From a virus, in IMG/VR virus record IMGVR_UViG_3300035698_018317, positions 62,001 to 126,000 of that record: 64,000 nt of DNA; one strand, written 5' to 3'. The notes below the pieces were generated by a model that searched no databases, was not told where the DNA came from, and saw only the letters and a list, made by a program, of their open reading frames with translations. The translations under genes and the position numbers were made by a program. Position 1 is the first letter of the stretch. Every line of letters begins with the position of its first letter. Shown piece by piece: positions 26,231 to 33,729 of this stretch.

Positions 26231-27156
26231 TGGATAAAATCATGGAAGCATTAAGTAAACTTTTACCTGAAGACCAAGTAAAAGAAGTAGCCACGGCTGT
26301 TGAGGGAGTACTCAATGACTCAAAGGCTGAATTGGAAAAAGAATACAATGACCAACTAGAAAAAGCTTATGAAGGTCTTACCAGTGAGCTTAAGGTTGCT
26401 GAAGAAACCGGCGAACAAGGATACCATGAAGCTTTTGGTGTTATCCAAGACCTACGCAATCGTCTAGAAACTCAGAGAACTGAATTCGAGACTGCTCTCG
26501 AAGAAGGTTACGAAGAGGCATATCAGATGTTGGTCACCGAACGTGGCAAAAACGATAACATTTCTACTGACCTCTACGAAGAGTACGATAAGAAACTCAG
26601 CGAAATGAAAGAATTCTTGGTTGACAAGATTGATGAATTCCTTCAACAGAAAGGTTCAGAGCTTTATGAGCAAGCAAGACGTGATGTTCTTAATGACCCA
26701 CGCCTAGTTGAACATAAAGTTACACTTCAGAAAATAATTGAACAAGTTTCTGACTATATTACAGATGAAGATTATGCATTGGCAACAACTGCAAAATTGG
26801 AAGAGTCTGATAAGAAAATTGATGAGCTTAAAGGCCAGTACAGATTGCTTGAAGCTCGTAACATCAGAATGTCTACCGAAAACACAAAACTAACTGAACA
26901 AGTTCGTCAAGACAAAGAACTGATTCAGGAACATACAACGAATGACGCAGACGCACAAAAGAAAGAAAGAACTGAAAAGGCAAAGAATGTGACGGGGCGA
27001 GGAAGCAAAGAACTTGAAACTGTAGAAGTTATTGGTGAGCATCAAGAAGCTACAGTTCCAACCGAAGGTGGTGATAATACCATCTCCGAAAGTATGACAC
27101 CAGCAGCAATCCGTCAGATGAAGGTATTGTCTGGTCTCATTCGTGACGATGAATAA
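26230..27156 (+). CDS. Prohead scaffolding core protein (T4 gp22-like)
   Basis: The 308-residue product is acidic, nearly all helical and rich in coiled-coil heptads (KAELEKEYNDQLEKAYEGL, LYEEYDKKLSEMKEFL). Together with its place between protease and capsid gene this identifies the assembly core of the prohead, normally degraded by the protease during maturation. GCGAGG lies upstream and the start is coupled to the protease stop. The C-terminus (MTPAAIRQMKVLSGL) is a short conserved helix that may contact the capsid protein. Confidence 0.85.
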   Translation: MDKIMEALSKLLPEDQVKEVATAVEGVLNDSKAELEKEYNDQLEKAYEGLTSELKVAEETGEQGYHEAFGVIQDLRNRLETQRTEFETALEEGYEEAYQMLVTERGKNDNISTDLYEEYDKKLSEMKEFLVDKIDEFLQQKGSELYEQARRDVLNDPRLVEHKVTLQKIIEQVSDYITDEDYALATTAKLEESDKKIDELKGQYRLLEARNIRMSTENTKLTEQVRQDKELIQEHTTNDADAQKKERTEKAKNVTGRGSKELETVEVIGEHQEATVPTEGGDNTISESMTPAAIRQMKVLSGLIRDDE

Positions 27157-27182
27157 CAAACCAAACCTAAAGAGGATTTAAT

Positions 27183-28622
27183 ATGAATGCAAATGCAAGA
27201 TTTCTCAACGAAGCCCGTGAATTAGAGGGACGTTGGGGCCAAACTGGTTTGCTAGATGGCATCGAAGACCGATTTGTTCGCTCAACAACGGCAGTGCTTT
27301 TAGAAAACCAAAGACTGATGAATGAAGTTTCGACGGACACGAGTGATATCGCTCAGTTCAAAAGAATTTCTATTCCATTAGTAAGACGTATTTACCCCCA
27401 GTTGATTGCTAACAAAGTTGTATCCGTACAGCCTTTGCTTGGTCCTACTGGATTAGTTTACTACCTGAGATTCCGCTACAGCAGCAACAAGGGCACAATT
27501 CAGGGTGCAACAAACAATAGTGGTTTCCCGACTGATGACGCTAACAGTTTACAGCAACTCGCCTCGGGTGATGCAAACCTCAATATTTTCTACAGTAGCC
27601 AATTCGTAGAAAATGAGACAAGCAGCACTGATGATGGCGTTGATGTAACTTCAGTCTTCACCCCGTTGCAGCATACGCCGATTCTTGCTGGAACAATGAC
27701 TGGTACGATTTATGACGGTGCAACCGCCATTCAGACATACACAGTAAGTGAAGCTGGTGTTTTCACCTTTAGTAATATTGGTGCAGCAGCCGCAATCTTA
27801 GTAACCGCTGGAGCACTTGATGTTACCACTGGTGAATTAACCTTAACTTGGAGTGCTGCTCCGGGTGCAAACAATGTTATTACTAGTTATGAGTATAACA
27901 TGGAATGCAACCAAGACCTTCCAGAAATCAACTTGGTCATCGAGTCGGAAGAAATCGTTGCCAAAACGAGAAAACTGAAAGCAGTCTGGAGTTACGAGGC
28001 ACAGCAAGACCTGCGTTCGCAACACAACCTCGATGCAGAGGCCGAGTTGACCGCAGTTCTGGCACAAGAAATTAACTTGGAAATTGACCGTGAAGTTCTG
28101 ACTGACCTTCGCAACAATGCAGGTACAGTTTCCTCATGGGACTTCAACACCGCACTTGGCGATACGATTAAAGAGAAGTATGAATCTCTCTACGTCAAGG
28201 TCGTAGAAGTTTCGAACGTCGTTCACCGTAAGACCCTGAGAGGCGGGGCAAACTGGATTGTGACTTCACCAGAAGTAGCATCCATCTTTGAAACCGCCAC
28301 CGCTGGTTTCGCACCAGCTTCCTCAGAGACTTTCACCAGCAGCCTCGGCATCCAGTATGTTGGTACAGTTAACAACCGCTGGAGAATGTACAAAGACCCG
28401 CTGTTCCCGACTGGTCAGATTTTGATGGGTTATAAGGGCGACAGCTACATGGATAGTGGTTATTTCTACTGCCCATACGTACCGCTGACACAGACCCCAG
28501 TTGTTCTTGACCCAGAGAGCTTCTGCCCACGTAAGGGTATCTTAACACGCTACGGAAAAAAACTTTTGAGGGAAGGTGCAAAATTCTATGCCCGACTTTC
28601 GATTGCGAACTTCGTTATCTAA
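27183..28622 (+). CDS. Major capsid protein (T4 gp23-like)
   Basis: The 479-residue HK97-fold protein shows the gp23 hallmarks VRRIYPQLIANKVVSVQPL, GLVYYLRFRYS, TRKLKAVWSYEAQQDL, AELTAVLAQEINLEIDREVL and the C-terminal YVPLTQTPVVLDPESF with TRYGKKL. A beta-rich insertion at about 165-240 (MTGTIYDGATAIQTY ... GELTLTWSAAPG) looks like an extra surface domain. The N-terminus probably is removed by the prohead protease. An AGAGGA Shine-Dalgarno lies upstream. Codon choice looks more G/C-rich than in neighbours, as for a highly expressed gene. A strong terminator follows. Confidence 0.95.
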   Translation: MNANARFLNEARELEGRWGQTGLLDGIEDRFVRSTTAVLLENQRLMNEVSTDTSDIAQFKRISIPLVRRIYPQLIANKVVSVQPLLGPTGLVYYLRFRYSSNKGTIQGATNNSGFPTDDANSLQQLASGDANLNIFYSSQFVENETSSTDDGVDVTSVFTPLQHTPILAGTMTGTIYDGATAIQTYTVSEAGVFTFSNIGAAAAILVTAGALDVTTGELTLTWSAAPGANNVITSYEYNMECNQDLPEINLVIESEEIVAKTRKLKAVWSYEAQQDLRSQHNLDAEAELTAVLAQEINLEIDREVLTDLRNNAGTVSSWDFNTALGDTIKEKYESLYVKVVEVSNVVHRKTLRGGANWIVTSPEVASIFETATAGFAPASSETFTSSLGIQYVGTVNNRWRMYKDPLFPTGQILMGYKGDSYMDSGYFYCPYVPLTQTPVVLDPESFCPRKGILTRYGKKLLREGAKFYARLSIANFVI

Positions 28623-28643
28623 AGGATAGTAAAGCAAATAAAG

Positions 28644-28676
28644 AAGCCCCGTCAGTAATGGCGGGGCTTTTTTTAT
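28644..28676 (+). terminator. Intrinsic terminator after the capsid gene
   Basis: AAGCCCCG pairs with CGGGGCTT around a short loop, followed by TTTTTTT. It ends the head operon. Confidence 0.88.
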
Positions 28677-28679
28677 TCT

Positions 28680-29201
28680 CTACCATGCACTATAAATTAG
28701 ATAATCATTCTCCCAATCAAACGTTCGGTAAATATATACTAAATTAAAAATTGCGTATTCATGTTTCCAAGAACATGCCATTTCTCCGTCTGGATTCTCT
28801 TGGTCCAACACATAAGGTTTATAGTCAAACTTACTTTCCCATTCCATATGCATCTGTTGTGCATGAATTTTCAATTCTTCAAATGTAGCTGTAGTCAATT
28901 TTTTATAGGATTCCTCTACCCAACTGGCGAATAATTGAATCAGCTTTTTCAAACCTTCTTTAGTGAGAATGCTAAATTGTGACTCATACTCACTCATAAT
29001 ATCGAAGTTATAGAAGTCTGACAACTCTTCTGTCTCAAACAAAAGGTACTTACCTATCTCATACAATTGCGTGTGTCCGGGTGGGCGGTAGGGGGAATAA
29101 TGAGACCTATCCATCATAGCGTCTACTTCGTCACTTGTTTTATCTGCATACTTTGCTCTTGCATCTTTACTAATCTTACCTAATCTATAACGATAACCCA
29201 T
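28680..29201 (-). CDS. Hypothetical protein (173 aa)
   Basis: No family recognised. The product is mostly helical with many aromatic residues (YYFETEELSDFYNF, KFDYKPYVLDQ, YIYRTFDWENDYLIY). An AAGGAA Shine-Dalgarno precedes the ATG. It is the last gene of a minus-strand group and meets the capsid operon terminator, which separates the two. Confidence 0.5.
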   Translation of the reverse strand: MGYRYRLGKISKDARAKYADKTSDEVDAMMDRSHYSPYRPPGHTQLYEIGKYLLFETEELSDFYNFDIMSEYESQFSILTKEGLKKLIQLFASWVEESYKKLTTATFEELKIHAQQMHMEWESKFDYKPYVLDQENPDGEMACSWKHEYAIFNLVYIYRTFDWENDYLIYSAW

Positions 29202-29205
29202 AATA

Positions 29206-29556
29206 TTAATTCCTTTTTTCCCATTTACATCCTAATATAATTCTCATCATCCAACGATGAAAAAAGTTTGGAACTCCTCCCAAACCCGGAGTCAAAGTCA
29301 TACCATTGCTTCCATTAGAACCAAATAAGTGGCAACACCATTCATCTTGTCCTTGGTTTGGAGCTTGGATATTAAATTGTTCTTGGGGGATTACATCAAT
29401 TTCATATTCTGGTTCTTGGTAAGGAACTACATCATCACTTTCCCATGCTTGGGTATTAAATTGTTCTTGGGGGATTACATCAATTTCATATTCTGGTTCT
29501 TGGCAAGGAACTACACCATCACTTTCCCATCCAAGATTGAGTTTTTTCGATTTCAT
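29206..29556 (-). CDS. Hypothetical protein with 28-residue tandem repeat
   Basis: It begins MKSKKLNLGWESD, related to MKTRKVNLGWGNQ of the protein starting at 31354. Two nearly identical 28-residue units follow (PEYEIDVIPQEQFN in each), encoded by an 84-bp DNA repeat, then a Gly/Asn-rich segment and a basic aromatic C-terminus. No function recognised. The start at 29556 follows TTGAAA, 17 bp, TATAAT and exactly six bases, with no Shine-Dalgarno, the best example of the leaderless-type promoter. An in-frame ATG 54 bases upstream is ignored because it lies before this promoter. Confidence 0.6.
   Translation of the reverse strand: MKSKKLNLGWESDGVVPCQEPEYEIDVIPQEQFNTQAWESDDVVPYQEPEYEIDVIPQEQFNIQAPNQGQDEWCCHLFGSNGSNGMTLTPGLGGVPNFFHRWMMRIILGCKWEKRN
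29370..29535. repeat. 84-bp direct repeat, two copies
   Basis: Units 29370-29453 and 29454-29535 are nearly identical, differing at a few bases. They are coding (28 codons each) and recent, judging by DNA identity. Confidence 0.85.
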
Positions 29557-29562
29557 AAATTT

Positions 29563-29591
29563 ATTATACATAAAAACAATAAATTTTTCAA
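29563..29591 (-). promoter_or_regulatory. Sigma70-like promoter, start codon at +1
   Basis: Minus-strand TTGAAA (29591-29586), 17-bp spacer, TATAAT (29568-29563), then aaattt and the ATG at 29556. The hexamers are nearly consensus; the predicted transcript would begin at or next to the start codon. Confidence 0.75.
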
Positions 29592-29592
29592 T

Positions 29593-29619
29593 AAAAAAAG
29601 ACCCGCTCAATGGCGGGTC
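29593..29619 (-). terminator. Intrinsic terminator
   Basis: On the minus strand GACCCGC, a short loop, GCGGGTC and TTTTTTT. It closes the small gene ending at 29670 and overlaps the -35 region of the next gene, packing both signals tightly. Confidence 0.85.
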
Positions 29620-29669
29620 TATCTCCTTCGGCTCTTACATTGTTTCCAATGGCCGATAAGTTTTTTAAT

Positions 29670-30059
29670 TTAAGCCGGGTCTGACGTTACTCCTTTTTTG
29701 ATGATACTCCAGACATACCATGCTGATGCTGCTACCGGAGAGGTATCCTTGTCGCCAGCAGTCTTGGTTGCCACAGTAAAACCATTAAAATTGCCATCGC
29801 CATCTGAACTCAAGGAGTCAATTCCCGCTGAAAAGTTAACACTCTCTGCGGTAACATGAGCAACAAAAGTGCCATTATACCCTCCATCTAGTGGGGCAAA
29901 ACTAATTGTATCCAAACCAGTAGCAAAATTAGTTACGCCTCGGCCCGCAAGCACTACTTCTGTCGTAACTTTTGGTTTGTAAATTTCTCTATTATTACCC
30001 GGACCTTTAGTTTGTACTGCCGCCCCGTGTCCTTGTCCTTCACTACTTGTGGAACCCAT
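29670..30059 (-). CDS. Small virion-type protein, MG...GHG family (129 aa)
   Basis: The N-terminus (MGSTSSEGQGHGAAV ... KGPGNNREIYKP) matches that of the 110-residue protein at 42230 (MGATTGNQGAGHGSAM ... KGPGNGRNIFVP). The rest is beta-rich and Gly/Thr-rich. A strong TAGGAG Shine-Dalgarno and its own terminator suggest high expression, as for a head-decoration or other virion protein. Function not established. Confidence 0.6.
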   Translation of the reverse strand: MGSTSSEGQGHGAAVQTKGPGNNREIYKPKVTTEVVLAGRGVTNFATGLDTISFAPLDGGYNGTFVAHVTAESVNFSAGIDSLSSDGDGNFNGFTVATKTAGDKDTSPVAASAWYVWSIIKKGVTSDPA

Positions 30060-30075
30060 AATTATCTCCTATTTG

Positions 30076-30213
30076 TTAATTAAATCCAAATGATGCATCG
30101 CCCATAGTAGAGGGGTTTGCAGCATATTTTGTTTGTTTTTTAACAAAGTGCTTCTTCTCTTTTTTCTTTTTCTTCTTTTTATCTTCGAGTTGTAGCCATT
30201 GTTTAAATTTCAT
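30076..30213 (-). CDS. Tiny basic protein with capsid-targeting-like N-terminus (45 aa)
   Basis: Reading the minus strand from the ATG at 30213 gives MKFKQWLQLED, then a poly-Lys stretch and a C-terminus ending GDASFGFN before TAA at 30076. The start fits the shared motif, and the Lys run suits a DNA-binding internal head protein (inference). TATATA (30221-30226) ends seven bases upstream and is shared with the divergent gene at 30239. Confidence 0.55.
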   Translation of the reverse strand: MKFKQWLQLEDKKKKKKKEKKHFVKKQTKYAANPSTMGDASFGFN

Positions 30214-30220
30214 ACTATCT

Positions 30221-30226
30221 TATATA
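30221..30226. promoter_or_regulatory. TATATA element between divergent genes
   Basis: The palindromic hexamer lies seven bases from the minus-strand ATG (30213) and 12 bases before the + strand ATG (30239), where AAAGG provides a Shine-Dalgarno. It could serve both directions. Confidence 0.4.
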
Positions 30227-30238
30227 GAAAGGCTTAAA

Positions 30239-30448
30239 ATGAAAATCATAAATATTAACGAAAAATTTGCAATAGTCGGTGATAATGCTGTGAAGAATCT
30301 TTATTACACAGGAGGTGGCTTGGTTAAGGGTGAAGCTAGAAGATGGAGTTTTGAAATCAATAAATCCAAACAGTATAATTCCATTAAAAATGCAGAATAC
30401 ATTCTTGATATAATAACAGGTCTAAAAAATGACGATAATAAAGCATAA
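30239..30448 (+). CDS. Hypothetical small protein, tandem pair member 1 (69 aa)
   Basis: The pattern (KFAIVGDN ... YYTGGGLV ... W-x3-I-x-KSKQYNSIKNAEYI) is repeated in the next gene (KFVITRES ... YYVEGGLE ... KANQYGTIQDAELI), so they are tandem duplicates. Fold and role unknown. AAAGG precedes the ATG. It overlaps the next gene by 20 bases. Confidence 0.55.
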   Translation: MKIININEKFAIVGDNAVKNLYYTGGGLVKGEARRWSFEINKSKQYNSIKNAEYILDIITGLKNDDNKA

Positions 30449-30632
30449 AGAAAAATTTGTAATAACTCGTGAGTCTAGAATCATGCATACGCCTGTTTAT
30501 TACGTTGAGGGCGGATTGGAAAGAATTAAATATGTAGCGAGTGTTCCACGTTGGAATAGCGATATAGATAAAGCTAACCAATACGGCACCATTCAGGATG
30601 CAGAATTAATTATTGAAGCATTGAGAAACTAA
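30429..30632 (+). CDS. Hypothetical small protein, tandem pair member 2 (67 aa)
   Basis: Paralogue of the preceding gene, with the same spacing of the YY-x-GGL and QY-x-x-I-x-x-AE motifs. The start MTIIKHKEKF overlaps the end of the first copy. Only a weak CAGG lies upstream; translation is probably coupled. Confidence 0.55.
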   Translation: MTIIKHKEKFVITRESRIMHTPVYYVEGGLERIKYVASVPRWNSDIDKANQYGTIQDAELIIEALRN

Positions 30633-30633
30633 C

Positions 30634-30933
30634 ATGAAAAAAGAAATAAAATTTACCGATATTTTGGGTCCAGAAGACCGAAATATACTTCTCATTAATA
30701 CTCATTTCACAAATGCGATAATAGGTGTATGCATAGTGCCGGGGAACCCTCCTGTAGCCGCATATGATTATGATAAATGCGTAGCAATTATCAAGAAAAG
30801 TGAAAAGACGCAACAAAAAGCAATTGAATTTATGGAAACAAAAATTATTGCGGTAACCGAAGAAAAAAGGAAAAAGAATCCTGAAGGAAAATTTCCTGTT
30901 TTCATAAAGAAACTTAAAATTCAGAAAGGTTAA
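30634..30933 (+). CDS. Hypothetical small protein (99 aa)
   Basis: No family recognised. Starts MKKEIKFTDILG one base after the previous stop; a hydrophobic strand region (TNAIIGVCIVPGNPPVAAYDYDK, read as several short segments) is followed by a Lys-rich helix. No Shine-Dalgarno is obvious, so re-initiation is likely. Confidence 0.45.
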   Translation: MKKEIKFTDILGPEDRNILLINTHFTNAIIGVCIVPGNPPVAAYDYDKCVAIIKKSEKTQQKAIEFMETKIIAVTEEKRKKNPEGKFPVFIKKLKIQKG

Positions 30934-30934
30934 T

Positions 30935-31156
30935 ATGGATTATAAGATTAAAACAAAGGTTGAAGATATTGTTAAGCGTTGGGAAGAAAGCTATGGGGTT
31001 TACGCTAATTTAAATGAAGAATCACGTAAAATGCTTATTAGAGAAATCGCTTCAGAAATGGAGCGTTATTGGGTAAAAGGTTTAAACGAAGGACGACAAG
31101 AAAAAGAAAAATGGGGCTTTCCAGATACGCCTAAAAGAATATTTAATGGTGGTTAG
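30935..31156 (+). CDS. Hypothetical small protein (73 aa)
   Basis: A helical, charged protein (VEDIVKRWEESYGV, REIASEMERYW). AAAGG at the end of the preceding gene serves as Shine-Dalgarno. It is the fourth member of a + strand cluster of small genes. Confidence 0.5.
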   Translation: MDYKIKTKVEDIVKRWEESYGVYANLNEESRKMLIREIASEMERYWVKGLNEGRQEKEKWGFPDTPKRIFNGG

Positions 31157-31165
31157 AAAAAGCTT

Positions 31166-31354
31166 TTATGTAGGTTTTTTGTATTTATAATTTAAATAAT
31201 AAATTAACCCAACAGGTTTTAATGAGGGTAAATTATTGAAATCAACAGGTGTTTTATCACCGTGATATTCATATCGTTGTCCAAACGAACAGGAGAGTGT
31301 TTTATCACCGTGATATTGGTTTCCCCATCCAAGATTAACTTTTCTTGTTTTCAT
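31166..31354 (-). CDS. Hypothetical small protein with YHGDKT repeat (62 aa)
   Basis: It begins MKTRKVNLGWGNQ, like the protein starting at 29556, and contains the unit QYHGDKTLSCS / EYHGDKTPVD twice. No function recognised. The start follows TTGAAA, 16 bp, TAAAAT and six bases, without Shine-Dalgarno. Confidence 0.5.
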   Translation of the reverse strand: MKTRKVNLGWGNQYHGDKTLSCSFGQRYEYHGDKTPVDFNNLPSLKPVGLIYYLNYKYKKPT

Positions 31355-31360
31355 AATATC

Positions 31361-31388
31361 ATTTTAACAAATTATAAAAATTTTTCAA
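31361..31388 (-). promoter_or_regulatory. Sigma70-like promoter, start codon at +1
   Basis: Minus-strand TTGAAA, 16-bp spacer and TAAAAT, then gatatt and the ATG at 31354. Same architecture as upstream of 29556, and both genes share their N-terminal coding motif. Confidence 0.6.
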
Positions 31389-31741
31389 CTTAACTTTTTA
31401 AAAGTTCTTAGTTTTTCTACGAGAGGATGTATGTGGTCATACAAAACTTTTCTTCTTTCAATGAAATCATCATCATTTGGCCTTCCAGATATTTTGTCTA
31501 ATTCATCTTCTAGACCTTCTACTGTGTGTATTGAACAACAGGGTATAGATATTGGCATTCCATCAGTCACCATTGGCGGGAACTTATTTTCACACACAGG
31601 CTGATAATTTTTTATCAACTCATCCCAAAGCATTGGCTCTCCCGTAGTAGGTATCGCATACATTATATCATTTTGTATGGTAACGTAATGTATATTTAAT
31701 CGTTCACCTTCTGCGTTTTTATATTCGTAGTAATTTGACAT
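31385..31741 (-). CDS. Hypothetical protein (118 aa)
   Basis: No family recognised. Beta-rich N-terminal half (YYEYKNAEGERLNIHYVTI) and helical C-terminal half ending in a basic tail. AAGGAG precedes the ATG at 31741. It is divergent from the GT54-like gene. Confidence 0.5.
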   Translation of the reverse strand: MSNYYEYKNAEGERLNIHYVTIQNDIMYAIPTTGEPMLWDELIKNYQPVCENKFPPMVTDGMPISIPCCSIHTVEGLEDELDKISGRPNDDDFIERRKVLYDHIHPLVEKLRTFKKLS

Positions 31742-31754
31742 ATTTCTCCTTAAA

Positions 31755-31786
31755 TTGACATATTAATGTAGTGTCTTTTCTATAAT
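31755..31786 (+). promoter_or_regulatory. Promoter of the GT54-like gene
   Basis: TTGACA (31755-31760) and TATAAT (31781-31786) are separated by 20 bp, longer than optimal; six bases later comes the ATG at 31793. No Shine-Dalgarno is present. Confidence 0.5.
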
Positions 31787-31792
31787 AATATC

Positions 31793-32509
31793 ATGAAAGA
31801 CTTAGTGATAGGACTCTGTACCGTAAGTAATAGAAAAACAAGTTATCTTCAGGCAACACTGGATAGTTTGATAAATAATGCCAATAATAAAAACGGCATG
31901 GTAATAAGATTGCATCATTGTGATTTAAAAGGACAAGACGAACTTTGTGTTGGGTCCAATCAAGTTAAAATAGAAGATTTGTATGAAGATGAAATCAATT
32001 CAGGATTTTTGCAAATTATTCGAATAGACAACCACCCTGTGTTTGAAAACCTACCAAATAATTTTGGAGATAATGACACCAGAGTGTCTTGGAGAACAAA
32101 ACAGTGTTATGACTATAGTGAAGCATTTCGATTGAGTCATAATATCGGTAAGCATTACATGCATATTGAAGATGACTTAATTGCTTGCAAGGGTTACGAT
32201 TCGTACATCAGGAGCGAAATAGAAAAAGCAAATAATAATTGGGCGACTATATGGATGGCTCAAGGTGGGTTTATTGGCTGGTTATTCAGAAATAAAGACT
32301 TACCTAAAATGTCTAGCATGTTAAATGTTTTTAAGGAAGAAATGCCGTGTGATTGGATTGCTGAGTATTTTGCTATAATTATGCAGAGAACTGGATTACA
32401 AAATATCCATACAAACTACAGTATTTTTCAACATGTTGGAAGAGACAGAACATTACGAGATGGAAAAGATGATATTCAACCTGTAACTTTCACAAATTTT
32501 GTCGATTAA
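31793..32509 (+). CDS. GT54 (MGAT4)-like glycosyltransferase
   Basis: The 238-residue sequence follows the N-acetylglucosaminyltransferase IV pattern known mainly from animals: an N-terminal GLCTVSNRKTSYLQATLDSL, the metal-binding MHIEDDL, then GGFIGWLFRNKDLP, EMPCDWIAEYF and the C-terminal SIFQHVGRD. MGAT4 enzymes add GlcNAc to mannose of N-glycans; the phage acceptor is unknown. No signal peptide or membrane anchor is present, so it acts in the cytoplasm. It is far from the main sugar island and has its own leaderless-type promoter. Confidence 0.75.
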   Translation: MKDLVIGLCTVSNRKTSYLQATLDSLINNANNKNGMVIRLHHCDLKGQDELCVGSNQVKIEDLYEDEINSGFLQIIRIDNHPVFENLPNNFGDNDTRVSWRTKQCYDYSEAFRLSHNIGKHYMHIEDDLIACKGYDSYIRSEIEKANNNWATIWMAQGGFIGWLFRNKDLPKMSSMLNVFKEEMPCDWIAEYFAIIMQRTGLQNIHTNYSIFQHVGRDRTLRDGKDDIQPVTFTNFVD

Positions 32510-32547
32510 CTATAATATCTTGTGTTACAATAACAAAAGGAAAACAT

Positions 32548-32829
32548 ATGAGCGTACAAATTTTAAAATTAGTCACAGGTGAAGATGTCATTGCAAGAGT
32601 AGATGTTGCAGAAGATGCATATACAATAACAAAAGGTTTCAGATTGGCAGTTACACAGGAAGGATTAATGATGGCCCCCTTGTGTCCTTTCTCAAAAGAT
32701 GATATACTTACTATCGAGAAAGACAGGATAGTATTTATGACTGACCCGGATTCGGAAATAGAAACTGAGTACATGAATCAAACGAGTAACATTATAACGG
32801 CCTCTGGCCCTACTATTGCAGGAGTTTAA
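32548..32829 (+). CDS. Sm-like (LSm/Hfq-fold) small protein
   Basis: The start MSVQILKLVTGEDVIARVDV, a later GFRLAV segment and the IEKDRIVFMTD strand resemble the Sm-like proteins common in marine T4-like phages. Sm folds bind RNA as rings, but the role in phages is unknown. AAAGGA precedes the ATG. The last codons (GGA GTT TAA) contain the AGGAG that serves the next small gene. Confidence 0.6.
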   Translation: MSVQILKLVTGEDVIARVDVAEDAYTITKGFRLAVTQEGLMMAPLCPFSKDDILTIEKDRIVFMTDPDSEIETEYMNQTSNIITASGPTIAGV

Positions 32830-32833
32830 AAAA

Positions 32834-32935
32834 ATGAGTAAACTAATTAAAGTATATTTCGCTATCGTTATTTATGCGTTAGTTTTTTCTTTGTGTTTTC
32901 CAAAGCTGCCTTCCGGCATTGAAGATGCAGAATAA
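32834..32935 (+). CDS. Small membrane protein (33 aa)
   Basis: From ATG 32834 the frame reads MSKLIKVYFAIVIYALVF and on to a short polar tail before TAA at 32935. A single membrane-spanning helix (about residues 7-23) is clear. The AGGAG inside the end of the preceding gene is a good Shine-Dalgarno nine bases away, which supports translation. A terminator follows directly. Role unknown. Confidence 0.6.
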   Translation: MSKLIKVYFAIVIYALVFSLCFPKLPSGIEDAE

Positions 32936-32939
32936 AAAA

Positions 32940-32980
32940 AATACTCCCCATTGCTTGATGCAATGGGGAGTATTTTTTTT
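32940..32980. terminator. Strong bidirectional terminator
   Basis: ATACTCCCCATTGC (32941-32954) pairs perfectly with GCAATGGGGAGTAT (32960-32973) around TTGAT; T-runs lie on both sides. It separates converging genes. Confidence 0.92.
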
Positions 32981-32989
32981 TATCTAAAT

Positions 32990-33046
32990 TCATTCTTTGA
33001 CAATGCGTTTCCAAACAACTGTATCACCGCACTTCGTAGGGTTCAT
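32990..33046 (-). CDS. Possible micro-ORF (18 aa)
   Basis: The minus-strand ATG at 33046 overlaps the stop of the preceding gene (ATGA) and encodes MNPTKCGDTVVWKRIVKE before TGA. Its position between a gene end and a terminator, in a coupled arrangement, argues for translation; its length argues against certainty. Confidence 0.3.
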   Translation of the reverse strand: MNPTKCGDTVVWKRIVKE

Positions 33047-33708
33047 GTTAGACATTTTTTTTTTGCTATTTCTAAGAACTTGTTTTTGAAACTTTCCAAT
33101 ACATCTAATGAAGCTTTTGGGTCTCTCATCAAATGAGGTTCAAGTTCTTCATATCGCTCTGCGATTTCTTCTTTTGTATATAATTCTTTGGCGTCTTCTA
33201 GTAAAGCTAATGTTTGGCCAAATTGGAATGCTAGTATTTTAGAAACATTTTCATTACTTTCGATGTCAGATAGGTTGATTTTTTCTAAAGCTTTTATTTT
33301 TTCTTTAAAATCACCTATTAAAGCCTTTTTAATTATATCTCTATACTTATCATCCCTTATAAAGCTTAAAGCTATCCTAGCGGCTTCCAGTAGCTTTAAA
33401 TAGGGTTCTCGTGGCACTTTAGTCTTAAGAGTAAGACCATGCCATTGTTTATGCAAGGAATATGTGCTTATTATGGAGTTATTGACTTCATCCGGCGTCC
33501 CTGTGAACACACTTGTGATTACGCCGTCTTTAATTACTCCCAAATTAACTTTAACAGGTTTTTCGGGAAGCATTTTTTGAAGGCTTTCTTCTAATTCACA
33601 ACACCATTCATGGCATGTATAAATTTCAGGCATATGCCCTACAATAACAAGGATATTATAATCAATGCTAGTAGGTGAGCCAAATACAAAAAAGGTTTGT
33701 TCTATCAT
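33043..33708 (-). CDS. Conserved large-phage protein of unknown function (221 aa)
   Basis: The N-terminus (FFVFGSPTSIDYNILVIV) has a Gly-Ser ... Asp pattern reminiscent of nucleotidyltransferase folds, but the second acidic residue is not clear. A central TGTPDEVNNSIISTY and a helical C-terminus with many Lys and Glu follow. I believe similar proteins occur in other very large phages, but cannot name a function. The ATG has a distant AGGGA. Confidence 0.5.
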   Translation of the reverse strand: MIEQTFFVFGSPTSIDYNILVIVGHMPEIYTCHEWCCELEESLQKMLPEKPVKVNLGVIKDGVITSVFTGTPDEVNNSIISTYSLHKQWHGLTLKTKVPREPYLKLLEAARIALSFIRDDKYRDIIKKALIGDFKEKIKALEKINLSDIESNENVSKILAFQFGQTLALLEDAKELYTKEEIAERYEELEPHLMRDPKASLDVLESFKNKFLEIAKKKCLT

Positions 33709-33729
33709 AATTTATTAATTCCCTAATAT

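Noticed and set aside
29370-29535. Direct repeats that might be a CRISPR remnant
   Set aside because: Only two adjacent copies of 84 bp with no spacers, in frame inside a coding region.
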